The notes under the pieces were generated by a model, which saw only the letters and a program-made list of their open reading frames with translations, searched no databases and was not told the DNA's origin. A DNA stretch of 64,000 bases, from the NCBI RefSeq assembly GCF_013033515.1, contig NZ_WQEG01000005.1, positions 310,001 to 374,000 of the forward strand. Reading direction: 5' to 3'. Positions within the stretch are counted from its first letter, which is position 1. Each line of letters opens with the position of its first letter. The translations under genes were made by a program, and so were the position numbers. This document shows positions 54,819-63,691 of this stretch, piece after piece. The stretch is from Ruegeria sp. HKCCA6707 (GTDB lineage: Bacteria; Pseudomonadota; Alphaproteobacteria; Rhodobacterales; Rhodobacteraceae).

Positions 54819-55384
54819 CATGGCCTGGTTTTTCGGACGCGCTTGATAGCTATTACCGCTCCCTCAAAGCTCGGCTATTTCCACCAACCGGTCATTGCCC
54901 AGAGGAAAAGGCCGACAAAGCCACGGAGAATAGGATTGCGAATAGGAATACCTCTGGGCATCTGTCGTAACGGGCTGCCACACGCTGGCTATCCCATCAG
55001 CACCTGCGCAAAGATGCCCTTATCGTTCCATCACGTCCAACGATCATCGAGCGTTTACGGGGTTTTCGCGGTTTTACAGAGGCCAAGATCCCGTTCAACT
55101 AAGTTGACCGTATTCCTTTGGTGTTTCAGGCCAGCGTGAGCCATCGGGGCTGCAAAAGACAATCTCGTAGAGAACCTGTTTTTCATCAACGCGAGGCGTG
55201 CCGTGGGACTTGGAAACAAAGCTCTAGAGGCGCGAACTGCGCGTCGCTCAACTAGGAAGGATCAGACAGTTCCCGCTCTCGTTGTTGAGACGTGAACCAT
55301 CCCCATTTGCAGCAATCGATGGGCCCTGAGCCTTGCAAAAACGGCAAGTAAAACCCTCAGCCCGCAACGGACGTAAATTACAGC
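54819..55384. other. Gene-free stretch holding a decayed transposase
   Basis: About 566 bases between the GntR gene and the M56 peptidase. It contains a decayed IS5-family transposase end on the minus strand (54891 to about 55075) and otherwise nothing I recognise; open frames here are not gene-like. Confidence 0.6.
54891..55075 (-). mobile_element. Decayed IS5-family transposase 3' end
   Basis: On the minus strand one frame reads SQRVAARYDRCPEVFLFAIL before stopping at 54891. This lines up with WRRVATRYDRCPNVFLSAIA, the C-terminus of the better preserved IS5 transposase at 63253-63675. Upstream (about 55000-55075) the match continues only weakly, with frameshifts and a stop. No N-terminal part and no clear inverted repeat remain, so the element is inactive. 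Confidence 0.7.
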
Positions 55385-56485
55385 TTATTCACTGCCCTGA
55401 TTCCGAGCTTCCAGCCGTTCCAAGTTTACGACCGTCGAAAGCATAATACGATCATGGCTCCAGTTTTGAGTTTGACGAACCGAGGCCGAGCCAATTGCAA
55501 GCACAACGACCAGGGAAAGTGTTAGGCCAAAGAAGATAGCTGACAATTGGGTTGTCTTCACTGGCGCGTCGGTCAAGGCAATCACACGCTGACGCAGAAC
55601 ACGCTTTGCTTTCGGCCCATTAACCAGGGCCACATGAAGAATACGCGGGACTTTCAGGTTAACCGATCGTGCGCAGTAGTCCAGCAAACAGGCCGTATAG
55701 TCGGTCGCCTCAATCCCTTTGCGCGAGACGACGGACTGATCGCATGCCAATTCGCGAAGCCGATCAAACTGATGCTTTATGGCCAGATAGGCCGGGTTCC
55801 AAAACAGCAGCGGGCGCAAAAGCTCGAAACCCAGCTCCCATTCCACGTCGAGTGCGCGGATATGCTGGAATTCATGTGCCAGAGCAAAGCGCAAATCGCG
55901 TGGCGAGTTCAGCAGATGGCTGGGCAAAACGACGTGACGGCGACGCAGGCCGCGTACAGCAAAGGGCACGGTCACGCGATCTGAAAGACGAATGTCCACT
56001 TTAGCCGATTGTCGCCATAGAAAGCTGGTCCGGACGGCCTTGCGAATTGCAAGCGCGTTCAGCGCAACCCGAATTGCCAGAACAGCCGCCAGCAAAGCAA
56101 GTACGCTCAACGCGAAAACCACAAAGGCAGAGCCGCCTGACAGGACATGATCAACCCAACGTTCGCGTGTGTTCAGAAGGGTTTCAAACTGCGCAGCCGG
56201 CATGGCGATTTCGCCGCGCAGATAGGCCGCCACTGCGATATCCCCCAGCGCGACAGCGCGTTCTGGCCACACCTGACTGACAAAGCTTGAAACACCCATC
56301 GCCAAGACCGGGCTGAGCATAACGCCGATGCAAAGTATCTTGAGCGAACGAAGCTGAGCAACAAAGCCGTACCGCATTGGCGTAAGCGACAATGTCCCAC
56401 GCACTGCCAGCCAGATCAGCGCCGAAAATCCAAGCACAACGTTGAACTCAAGAAACGCATCGAGAACCGGTTTAACCGCTGTCAT
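55385..56485 (-). CDS. M56-family (BlaR1/MecR1-like) membrane metallopeptidase
   Basis: A 366-residue membrane protein with several N-terminal hydrophobic segments and the zinc motif HEFQH (His204-Glu-Phe-Gln-His208) in FALAHEFQHIRALDVEWELG, followed by FWNPAYLAIKHQFDRLRELACDQ, the conserved M56 region with the third ligand Glu. A last hydrophobic segment (SAIFFGLTLSLVVVLAIGSA) lies near the C-terminus, and no penicillin-binding sensor domain follows. It overlaps the BlaI-type gene by 14 bases. In the known systems the peptidase, on a signal, causes cleavage of BlaI. No beta-lactamase is adjacent, so the regulated target is unknown. Confidence 0.9.
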   Translation of the reverse strand: MTAVKPVLDAFLEFNVVLGFSALIWLAVRGTLSLTPMRYGFVAQLRSLKILCIGVMLSPVLAMGVSSFVSQVWPERAVALGDIAVAAYLRGEIAMPAAQFETLLNTRERWVDHVLSGGSAFVVFALSVLALLAAVLAIRVALNALAIRKAVRTSFLWRQSAKVDIRLSDRVTVPFAVRGLRRRHVVLPSHLLNSPRDLRFALAHEFQHIRALDVEWELGFELLRPLLFWNPAYLAIKHQFDRLRELACDQSVVSRKGIEATDYTACLLDYCARSVNLKVPRILHVALVNGPKAKRVLRQRVIALTDAPVKTTQLSAIFFGLTLSLVVVLAIGSASVRQTQNWSHDRIMLSTVVNLERLEARNQGSE

Positions 56486-56885
56486 TTTGCAGTCTCCTCT
56501 CTACCAGTGCTCGAATTTCCTCCAAGTCATCTTCTGTCAGCCCTTCATCGTCTACCAGCCTAGCAACCAGTGTTGCGGGTGTATCGTCAAACAGGGTCCG
56601 GGAAAGATTCTGCAGCGACCGCGACTGGTACCTGTCTTTTTCCAGTAGCGGTCGGTAGGTCAGCGACTTGCCGTTCTTTTCGCTTTCGACGAACCCTTTT
56701 TCATCAAGGATCCGCAGAATGGTCGCGCCGGATGTGTAGGCGAGATTGCGATCAGGTGGCAGGCGATCAAGGACATCGCGGACCGAGCCCTGACCCAGTG
56801 CCCAGAGCTCGTTCATGAACTCCAGTTCCACTTCGGTCAGTAGATTGGATGTCTTTTTCTTTCGCATCGGTCCAAGTGTCGCCAT
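56472..56885 (-). CDS. BlaI/MecI/CopY-family transcriptional repressor
   Basis: A 137-residue winged-helix repressor. LLTEVELEFMNELWALGQGSVRDVLDRLP and TSGATILRILDEKGFVESEKNGKSLTYRPLLEKD are the standard BlaI DNA-binding region and dimer linker. The KRK-rich N-terminus is short. It is translationally coupled to the M56 peptidase. The pair probably controls its own expression plus a remote gene; I cannot identify an operator. Confidence 0.9.
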   Translation of the reverse strand: MATLGPMRKKKTSNLLTEVELEFMNELWALGQGSVRDVLDRLPPDRNLAYTSGATILRILDEKGFVESEKNGKSLTYRPLLEKDRYQSRSLQNLSRTLFDDTPATLVARLVDDEGLTEDDLEEIRALVERRLQNDSG

Positions 56886-56933
56886 TTCTTAGTATGCCTG
56901 CCAGACAAGCATCCTTTCATCATTTCTCAAAGC

Positions 56934-57335
56934 CTAAACTTTCCAGAAAACGAAAATGCCCCAGCCGATTGACAGGAAAAGCGGGGTCCAGACCGGTTGT
57001 CCAACCAATCCAAGCCAGGCGAGGAAAATGTACGCCGATCCCAGCAGCGTGATAAACAGACGATCCCCAAGCGTGGTCGTCAAACCCAGAACTCCGCGCC
57101 GTTCTATCCCGTCACGGAACTTGAAGCCCTCAAGCAAGCCGATCAGAGCTATGGCCGAGAAAATCCCGACAAATAGCGCCAGTGTTGCCGGAGTCCAGGC
57201 CATCCAGAAATCAGGCCACAACGGATCGGTCCAAGAGAAACCTTTTTCTTCTTGCTGGCCGACATTACCCCAACCGGCCTGTTGGGCAAATGCGGCAGTG
57301 GGGAGAAAAGGCAGGATGAGAAGACGTTTACGCAT
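56934..57335 (-). CDS. DUF2160 small membrane protein of the glycerol ABC transporter
   Basis: 133 residues from the ATG at 57335, with GAGG 8 bases upstream; a GTG at 57347 overlaps the preceding stop. It has an N-terminal signal or anchor (LLILPFLPTAAFA), then three hydrophobic segments (WMAWTPATLALFVGIFSAIALIGLL, LFITLLGSAYIFLAWLGLV, PLFLSIGWGIFVFW). DUF2160 proteins occur as the small membrane subunit in GlpSTPQ-type glycerol importers (GlpU in Rhizobium leguminosarum). It is the last gene of the operon here. Its precise role in transport is not known to me. Confidence 0.85.
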   Translation of the reverse strand: MRKRLLILPFLPTAAFAQQAGWGNVGQQEEKGFSWTDPLWPDFWMAWTPATLALFVGIFSAIALIGLLEGFKFRDGIERRGVLGLTTTLGDRLFITLLGSAYIFLAWLGLVGQPVWTPLFLSIGWGIFVFWKV

Positions 57336-57343
57336 TTCGAACC

Positions 57344-58141
57344 TCACACACGTCCCATCGCGAAACCGCGCGCGATGTAGTTGCGGACAAACCAGATGAC
57401 GATGGCGCCGGGAATGATGGTCAGGGTGCCGGCTGCGGCCAGCAGGCCCAGTTCATACCCTGCACTGGACGCGGTCCGGGTCATCACAGCGGCGATGGGT
57501 TTGGCTTCAACTGCGGTCAGCGTCTTGGCCAGCAGCATTTCCACCCATGAGAACATGAAACAGAAGAAGGCCGCCACACCCACACCCGCCTTGATGTTGG
57601 GCAGGAAGATTGTGACAAAGAAACGTGGGAATGAATAACCGTCGACATAGGCCGTCTCATCCAGTTCCTTCGGGATACCGCGCATGAAGCCTTCGAGAAT
57701 CCACACCGCCAGCGGCACGTTGAACAGCGTATGTGCCAGCGCCACGGCCAGATAGGTGTCGAACAGGTGAATCGACGAGTAGAGCTGAAAGAACGGCAGC
57801 GCGAACACGGCTGCAGGGGCCATCCGATTGGTCAACAGCCAGAAGAACAACTGCTTGTCACCCAGGAACCGATAGCGCGAGAATGCATAGGCAGCAGGCA
57901 GGGCAACACAGACCGAAAGCACCGTGTTGATCGTCACATAGATGATCGAGTTGATATAACCCCAGTACCACGTCGGGTCGGTGAAGATCGTGACATAGTT
58001 CTCCAGCGTGAATGTCTGGGGGAACAGGGAAAAGCCCGACAGGATCTCGTTCGTGGTCTTGAAAGACATCGCCACCAGCCAATAAATCGGCAACATCAGG
58101 AACGCGATATAGAGGATCGGGATAAGAGACCGCTTCTTCAT
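57344..58141 (-). CDS. glpQ: Glycerol ABC transporter permease (GlpQ-like)
   Basis: A 265-residue carbohydrate-type (CUT1) permease with six hydrophobic segments and the EAA loop ELDETAYVDGYSFPRFFVTIFLPNIKAGV. It overlaps the GlpP-like gene by four bases. The gene set (binding protein, two GlpS/T-type ATPases, two permeases, DUF2160) matches the GlpPQSTV glycerol importer of rhizobia, on which the name rests. C-terminal RNYIARGFAMGRV is typical. Confidence 0.88.
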   Translation of the reverse strand: MKKRSLIPILYIAFLMLPIYWLVAMSFKTTNEILSGFSLFPQTFTLENYVTIFTDPTWYWGYINSIIYVTINTVLSVCVALPAAYAFSRYRFLGDKQLFFWLLTNRMAPAAVFALPFFQLYSSIHLFDTYLAVALAHTLFNVPLAVWILEGFMRGIPKELDETAYVDGYSFPRFFVTIFLPNIKAGVGVAAFFCFMFSWVEMLLAKTLTAVEAKPIAAVMTRTASSAGYELGLLAAAGTLTIIPGAIVIWFVRNYIARGFAMGRV

Positions 58142-59001
58142 TGCGCGTCATCCTTTGTCATCAGAGTGTAAAAGACCCAACTGACCAGCAGCGTGATTGC
58201 GAAATAGATCAGGCTCATCGCCGCCGCAGGGCCAAGGTCGAACTGTCCCAGCGCGATCTTCACAAGGTCAATCGACAGCAGGGTGGTCGAATTTCCGGGG
58301 CCACCGCCGGTCAGAACGAAGGGCTCGGTATAGATGTTGAAACTGTCCATAAATCGCAGCAGGACAGCGATGGTAAGAACCGTTTTCATCTTGGGCAGCT
58401 GAATGTAACGGAACACCGACCAGGGGCTTGCACCATCGATCTTGGCCGCCTGGTAGTAGGCGTCCGGGATCGACACGAGCCCTGCATAGCACAGCAGTAC
58501 CACCAAAGAGGTCCAGTGCCACACATCCATGACGATAACCGTGATCCAGGCCGACAGCGGCTGTTGGGTCATGTCATAGTTGATGCCAAGAACGTCATTC
58601 AGGAAATAGCCCATCAATCCGATTTTGGGCAGGGTGAAGATGTTCCACATCGAACCGACCACGTTCCATGGGATGAGCATCGGCAAGGCCATCAGCACCA
58701 GACATACAGGCACCCAAAACCCTTTGCGTGGCATCGACAGAGCCACGATAATACCCAAGGGCACCTCGATCAGCAGGATCAGGAAGGTAAAGAGGAACTG
58801 CCGACCGAGGGCCGCTTGGAAACGGTCCGAGCGCAGGATTTGCTCGAACCAGCCCAACCCTTCCCAGAAGAATTGGTTATTGCCGAAGGTTTCCTGCACC
58901 GAGTAGTTGACCACCGTCATCATCGGCACCAACGCGTTGAAAGCGACAAGCGCCAGAACCGGCAGGACAAAGAACCAGGCTTTTTGGTTTTCCGTTCTCA
59001 T
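58138..59001 (-). CDS. glpP: Glycerol ABC transporter permease (GlpP-like)
   Basis: A 287-residue CUT1-type permease with six hydrophobic segments; the EAA loop is PDAYYQAAKIDGASPWSVFRYIQLPKMKTVL. The FVLTGGGPGNSTTLLSIDL segment is typical of sugar/polyol permeases. Four-base overlaps with GlpQ- and GlpT-like genes show coupled translation. Confidence 0.9.
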   Translation of the reverse strand: MRTENQKAWFFVLPVLALVAFNALVPMMTVVNYSVQETFGNNQFFWEGLGWFEQILRSDRFQAALGRQFLFTFLILLIEVPLGIIVALSMPRKGFWVPVCLVLMALPMLIPWNVVGSMWNIFTLPKIGLMGYFLNDVLGINYDMTQQPLSAWITVIVMDVWHWTSLVVLLCYAGLVSIPDAYYQAAKIDGASPWSVFRYIQLPKMKTVLTIAVLLRFMDSFNIYTEPFVLTGGGPGNSTTLLSIDLVKIALGQFDLGPAAAMSLIYFAITLLVSWVFYTLMTKDDAQ

Positions 59002-60074
59002 TGCGCCCGCTCCTCGGTTGCGATCCAGCCGTCGCGGTAGACGCGCGATTGTTCGGCTTTGAAATTCAGATAGACATGCGATCCGGGGTCGGGCGCGTTG
59101 TGTTCAGCGACAGCTTTCACTGCGGTATTGCCGACCATTGCGCTGACCACGAAATGCCGGCCAACATCCGACACTTTGGTGACATGTGCCGGAATGCCGG
59201 TCTCGCCAAAACTGATGTATTCCGGGCGGATACCCAGATCCGTGCGGCCGCCTTCGCCGTTGGTCGTACCCTCCAGCAGCACCTCGTGACCTTCAAAAAT
59301 TGCACGGTCACCTTTGGCTTCGCACGGTAGGACGTTCATGCCAGGTGAGCCGATGAAATGGCCAACGAATGTGTGTTGAGGACGCTCGAACAAGTCCACC
59401 GGCGTGCCGATCTGGACCACTTCACCTTCCTGCATCACCACGACTTCATCGGCAAAGGTCAGAGCCTCGGTCTGGTCGTGGGTCACATAGATCATCGTGG
59501 CTTTGACGCGCTGGTGCAGTTCTTTCAGCTTGGACCGCAGCTTCCATTTCAGATGCGGATCGATCACGGTCAGCGGTTCGTCGAACATGACCGCGTTCAC
59601 GTCGTCGCGCACCAACCCGCGCCCCATTGAAATCTTCTGTTTGTTGTCCGGGCTGAGGCCGCTGGCACGGGTGTTCAGCATATCCGTGACATCAAGCATC
59701 TCGGCAATCTCATCGACGCGGCGCTTGATCGTGGCCGCGTCTACGCCCCGGTTCTTGAGCGGAAACGCCAGGTTCTCGCCCACGGTCATCGTATCGTAGA
59801 TCACGGGGAACTGGAAAACCTGCGCGATGTTGCGCTGATCCGGAGGGAGTGCGGTTACATCCTGGTCATCAAATAGTATCCGACCTTCAGAGGGGGTTAG
59901 AAGGCCGGATATGATGTTCAGCAGCGTAGACTTGCCGCAGCCCGACGGCCCGAGCAGAGCATAGGCCCCTCCGTCGCGCCAGGTCACATCAATTTCCTTC
60001 AGCGCATAGTCCTCGGGACCTTTCGGCGCGGGCATATAGCTGTGTCGCAGGTTGGAAAGCTTGATTTGTGCCAT
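58998..60074 (-). CDS. glpT: Glycerol ABC transporter ATP-binding protein (GlpT-like)
   Basis: A 358-residue ATPase with Walker A GPSGCGKST, the divergent signature GLSPDNKQKISMGRGLV (in place of LSGGQ), Walker B AVMFDEPLTVID and VTHDQTEA, then TOBE-type domains. The SPDNK-type signature is a trait of the GlpT group. It is paired with the GlpS-like ATPase upstream with one base between them. Note that this GlpT is an ABC ATPase, unrelated to the glycerol-3-phosphate antiporter of E. coli. Confidence 0.9.
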   Translation of the reverse strand: MAQIKLSNLRHSYMPAPKGPEDYALKEIDVTWRDGGAYALLGPSGCGKSTLLNIISGLLTPSEGRILFDDQDVTALPPDQRNIAQVFQFPVIYDTMTVGENLAFPLKNRGVDAATIKRRVDEIAEMLDVTDMLNTRASGLSPDNKQKISMGRGLVRDDVNAVMFDEPLTVIDPHLKWKLRSKLKELHQRVKATMIYVTHDQTEALTFADEVVVMQEGEVVQIGTPVDLFERPQHTFVGHFIGSPGMNVLPCEAKGDRAIFEGHEVLLEGTTNGEGGRTDLGIRPEYISFGETGIPAHVTKVSDVGRHFVVSAMVGNTAVKAVAEHNAPDPGSHVYLNFKAEQSRVYRDGWIATEERAQ

Positions 60075-60075
60075 C

Positions 60076-61125
60076 TTAGGCCACCCTTTTGCCGTCTTGG
60101 CCGAAATACCGGCAATGGGCCGGGTTCATGTAGAAACTGTGATCCTCGCCCACCTGATAAGGATGCACACCGGCAGCCAAAGACACCCAGTCATCCGCCC
60201 CATGCCGAAAATGCGCGCTTGAATCTGAACCAGACAGCTCGGTCACGATAACACGGCCCGTCAGTTCGACATCAGCATCCGAAGCGCGAAACGGTGTCAC
60301 TCGGTGCGGACGCACTGCCACCATGTATTCACCGTCAGCCATATCCGAGACAGACCAACCGCCACCGCCTTCCAGTTGAGCTTGCGCACCTGAAACGGTG
60401 ATCCGGGCCACATTGATTGGCGGGTCCGAGAAGACGCGGGCGGCAGCCAGATTATCAGGATTGCGGTAGATATCCGCAGTCGGGCCAAATTGGGTAACGC
60501 GGCCGTCTTCCATCAGGGCAGTGTGACCACCCAGAAGCAGCGCTTCTTCAGGTTCCGAGGTGGCATATACCACCACCGCACCGCGCCCGGCGAACAGGTC
60601 CGGCAGTTGCTCACGCAATTCCTCGCGCAGCTTGTAGTCGAGGTTCGCCAAAGGTTCGTCGAGGAAAACGGCACGGCTTTCTTTGGCAATCGCGCGGGCC
60701 AACGCGGTCCGCTGTTGTTGACCACCGGACAATTCATGCGGACGGCGGTTTAGCATCGGGCGCAATTGCAGCAGGTCGGCCGCCTCTTCGACACGACCTT
60801 CGATTTCGGATTTTGCCATCCCCGCAACGCGCAGGGGCGAGGCGATATTATCGAAAACGGTCATATGCGGATAGTTCACAAAGAATTGGTGAACCAGGCT
60901 GATTTGCCGCTTCTGCGTGTTCAGCTTTGTGACGTCCTGCCCATCCATCAGGACCTTGCCCGAGGCCATTGGATCCAGCCCGGCCATCATCTTGATCAGC
61001 GAGGTCTTTCCCGATCCTGTAGCGCCCAACAATACGTTGAAATGGCCAGTCTGAAGCGTCAGAGAAGTCGGTTTGATATGGATGACGTTGCCAACCCGTT
61101 TGGTCGCGTCTTGAAGTTCAATCAT
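60076..61125 (-). CDS. glpS: Glycerol ABC transporter ATP-binding protein (GlpS-like)
   Basis: A 349-residue ATPase with an unusual Walker A GATGSGKTS, signature LSGGQQQRTALARA, Walker B AVFLDEPLANLDY and, in the switch region, YATSEPEEA, where the usual THD histidine is replaced. The T-S-E for T-H-D change suggests that this subunit is catalytically impaired and that one asymmetric site works in the GlpS/GlpT heterodimer. A C-terminal TOBE-like region follows. It begins 80 bases after the binding-protein gene, behind a hairpin. Confidence 0.9.
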   Translation of the reverse strand: MIELQDATKRVGNVIHIKPTSLTLQTGHFNVLLGATGSGKTSLIKMMAGLDPMASGKVLMDGQDVTKLNTQKRQISLVHQFFVNYPHMTVFDNIASPLRVAGMAKSEIEGRVEEAADLLQLRPMLNRRPHELSGGQQQRTALARAIAKESRAVFLDEPLANLDYKLREELREQLPDLFAGRGAVVVYATSEPEEALLLGGHTALMEDGRVTQFGPTADIYRNPDNLAAARVFSDPPINVARITVSGAQAQLEGGGGWSVSDMADGEYMVAVRPHRVTPFRASDADVELTGRVIVTELSGSDSSAHFRHGADDWVSLAAGVHPYQVGEDHSFYMNPAHCRYFGQDGKRVA

Positions 61126-61170
61126 GTCCGTGAATTCCGATCCCGCAGCGCAATCACGCTGTCTTGGTGT

Positions 61171-61194
61171 GGGGATGCCGCGAACGGCACCCCC
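61171..61194 (-). promoter_or_regulatory. Hairpin between glpV and glpS
   Basis: A 10-bp stem (61171-61180 with 61185-61194, one G-U on the RNA) around a 4-base loop begins 12 bases after the glpV stop on the minus strand, without a T-run. It probably stabilises the binding-protein mRNA or partly terminates, as is common after first-gene binding proteins. Confidence 0.6.
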
Positions 61195-61206
61195 GGTTGC
61201 TTTGGT

Positions 61207-62946
61207 TTACTGAGACTGCCAGCGCGCAACCAGTTCGTCATAGTTGACGGTCTGACCTTGCGGCTTTTCGTTCTCAAGCTTGGCCTTTGGCGAACCTGGC
61301 TTTTCCAACCAGAAGGCAGCGTCCTGTGGCTCGTTCAAGCGCGGACCACAGCCACCGTAGACACCGGCGCTTTCATCCGCGGCCTGCATCCGGGCCATGG
61401 TGATGTCCATCTCTTCTGCCAGACGGTCCATCGCCTCTTGCGGGGTGAATGCGCCCGAGTTCACGTCACCGATCTGCTGCCACCAGATCTGGGCCAGCTT
61501 CGGATAGTCCGGCACGTTGATGCCGGTCGGCGACCATGCCACGCGATCAGGCGAGCGGTAGAACTCGACCAGACCACCCAGCTTGGGCGCGCGCTCGGTG
61601 AACGACTCGTGGTTGACCGAGCTGTCGCGGATGAAGGTCAGACCCACATGGGACTTCTTCACGTCGACAGTCTTGGAGGTCACGAACTGAGCATAGAGCC
61701 ACGCAGCCTGAGCACGATCTTCCGGGGTCGATTTCAGGAAGGTCCACGACCCCACGTCCTGATAGCCAACTTTTTGGCCTTCTTCCCAGTAGGGGCCATG
61801 TGGGCTGGGCGCCATCCGCCATAGCGGCGTGCCTTCGTCGTCAACAGTGTTGTTGCCTTCAGACTTCGGCTTTACCATGTCGGCGGTGAAGGCCGTGTAC
61901 CAGAAGATCTGCTGGGCCACGTTGCCCTGGCTCAGCGCCGGTAGCGACTGATAGAAGTCATACGACGCCGCACCCGGAGGCGCATAGTTCCGCAACCACT
62001 CGTCCCATTTGCGGATCGCATAGACCGCAGCCGGACCGTTGGCGGCACCACCGCGCGAGACAGATGCCCCGACAGGGTTACAGGTGCCCGCTTCCATGCG
62101 GATGCCCCATTCGTCGACCGGAACACCATTCGGCTCGCCGACGTCACCGGCACCAGCCATAGACAGCCAGGCATCGGTCATACGCCACCCCAGGTCGGGT
62201 GCGCGCTTGCCATAGTCCATGTGGCCATAGATCGCGACACCGTCGACTTCTTTCACGTCATTGGTGAAGAACTCGGCGATGTCTTCATAGGCCGACCAGT
62301 TGACCGGAACGCCTAGGTCATAGCCGTATTTCGCCTTGAACGCGGCCTTGTTGTCTTCATCGTCGAACCAGTCCTTCCGGAACCAATAAAGGTTCGCGAA
62401 CTGCTGATCAGGCAATTGGTACAGTTTGCCATCCGGACCTGTCGTGAACTGAATGCCCATAAAATCATCCAGATCCAAGGTTGGCGAGGTTGTCGCCGCC
62501 CAGCTGCCTTCCATCATATCGGTCAGCGGATAGGCCAGTTGCAGTCGCGAGTGCGTACCGATCAGGTCACTGTCATTGACGTAGCCGTCATAGAGGTTCC
62601 GGCCGGTTTGCATCTGCGTTTGAACGGCTTGAACCACTTCGCCTTCACCGAGGATCTGGTGATTGACCTTAATCCCTGTGATTTCCTCGAACGCCTTGGT
62701 CAGAACCTCGGATTCGTAGGAATGCGTCGGAATACCCTCGGACAGGACGTTGATTTCCATGCCCGAATACGGTTGTGCAGCTTCGATAAACCACTTCATT
62801 TCGGACAATTGCTCGTCCTTCGACAAGGTCGAAGGCTGGAATTCGTCGTCAATCCAACGTTGTGCTGCGGCTTCGTCGGCCCAAGCAGGACCGTGCCCCG
62901 CAATGACGGCCGCTGCCGCCACTGCGGAAAGTAGATGTCTCCGCAT
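61207..62946 (-). CDS. glpV: Glycerol ABC transporter substrate-binding protein (GlpV-like)
   Basis: 579 residues from the ATG at 62946, chosen for the GGAGGAG 5 bases upstream and because it begins a good Sec signal (HLLSAVAAAAVIAGHGPAWA). The mature protein is a large (about 555-residue) type II binding protein of the carbohydrate CUT1 class, including SYEVLTKAFEEITGIKV. The great length is a trait of GlpV. In R. leguminosarum glpV lies at the end of the operon; here it is first, which should raise its expression. A 14-bp perfect palindrome lies 80 bases upstream. No glpD or glpR is in this window. Confidence 0.9.
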   Translation of the reverse strand: MRRHLLSAVAAAAVIAGHGPAWADEAAAQRWIDDEFQPSTLSKDEQLSEMKWFIEAAQPYSGMEINVLSEGIPTHSYESEVLTKAFEEITGIKVNHQILGEGEVVQAVQTQMQTGRNLYDGYVNDSDLIGTHSRLQLAYPLTDMMEGSWAATTSPTLDLDDFMGIQFTTGPDGKLYQLPDQQFANLYWFRKDWFDDEDNKAAFKAKYGYDLGVPVNWSAYEDIAEFFTNDVKEVDGVAIYGHMDYGKRAPDLGWRMTDAWLSMAGAGDVGEPNGVPVDEWGIRMEAGTCNPVGASVSRGGAANGPAAVYAIRKWDEWLRNYAPPGAASYDFYQSLPALSQGNVAQQIFWYTAFTADMVKPKSEGNNTVDDEGTPLWRMAPSPHGPYWEEGQKVGYQDVGSWTFLKSTPEDRAQAAWLYAQFVTSKTVDVKKSHVGLTFIRDSSVNHESFTERAPKLGGLVEFYRSPDRVAWSPTGINVPDYPKLAQIWWQQIGDVNSGAFTPQEAMDRLAEEMDITMARMQAADESAGVYGGCGPRLNEPQDAAFWLEKPGSPKAKLENEKPQGQTVNYDELVARWQSQ

Positions 62947-63252
62947 CTGTCTCCTCCCAAAGATAATGTGATCCGGCGCACACCGGATGACAAACAGCAT
63001 CGGTGATATTCGGCGCCGCTGTCAAACTAAAATTTTAGTAATAGAGAGTTTTCGGTTTATGGCATTGTTTTTATTTACTAATTTATTACCGCTGGAATGC
63101 TAGAATTTGAATATACGTTCAAACATCGGCTGTCCGTTGGAGCTCAAAGCATCGCGAAATGGTTCGTTCAAAGTTGACTCAACATCAGCCGTTCCAACGC
63201 AATTTAGGTGAAAGACAACGCTGAACGTCGGCCAATTTCAAAGCTCAACTAG
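62947..63252. promoter_or_regulatory. Upstream region of the glycerol operon with a 14-bp palindrome
   Basis: 306 AT-rich bases with no gene. It contains the perfect palindrome ACTAAAATTTTAGT at 63026-63039, about 80 bases before the glpV start, and a related half-site TTTACTAATTTATTA at 63074-63088. These are candidates for a regulator site (for example GlpR). Promoter elements are likely here but not clear. Confidence 0.5.
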
Positions 63253-63691
63253 CATAGACGTCTGATAGGGCGTACCAAGGGCGGCGTGAACACAAAGTTG
63301 CATGCAGTTTGTGACAGTCGGGGACGCCCTTTGAATCTGTTTGTCACTGCCGGTCAGGTCAGCGACTACATTGGTGCGAAGGCCTTGATCAGCAGTCTGC
63401 CAAGTTTCGAATGGTTGCTGGGTGACCGCGGCTATGATGCCGATTGGATCAGAGAAGCGTTGAAAGACAGAGGGATACGCGCGTGCATCCCAGGCCGCAA
63501 ACAGCGCATGACAGCTGTTCGATACGACAAGCGCCGCTACAAACGCCGCAATCGGATAGAGATTATGTTTGGCAGATTGAAGGACTGGCGTCGTGTGGCG
63601 ACGCGGTACGACAGGTGCCCCAACGTATTCCTCTCAGCAATCGCTCTCGCCGCTTTGGTCATCTATTGGCTATGAGTCCTGAGCCTAGAGA
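63253..63691 (+). mobile_element. 5'-truncated IS5-family (IS427-like) transposase with right end
   Basis: The frame opens just after a TAG at about 63251 and reads HRRLIGRTKGGVNTKLHAVCDSRGRPL onward to a normal C-terminus at 63675. The DDE-type motif elements visible are LLGDRGYDADWIREAL (second Asp) and YKRRNRIEIMFGRLKDWRR (the Glu region of the R-x-x-IE motif). The N-terminal 130 or so residues, including the first Asp, are missing, so the transposase is inactive. TGAGTCCTGAGCC directly after the stop (63674-63686) resembles the terminal inverted repeat of IS427-group elements. No left end is visible. Confidence 0.82.

Noticed and set aside
54843..55139. 98-codon plus-strand frame in the gene-poor region before the M56 gene
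   Set aside because: It lies antisense to a decayed IS5 transposase end and has no gene-like features.
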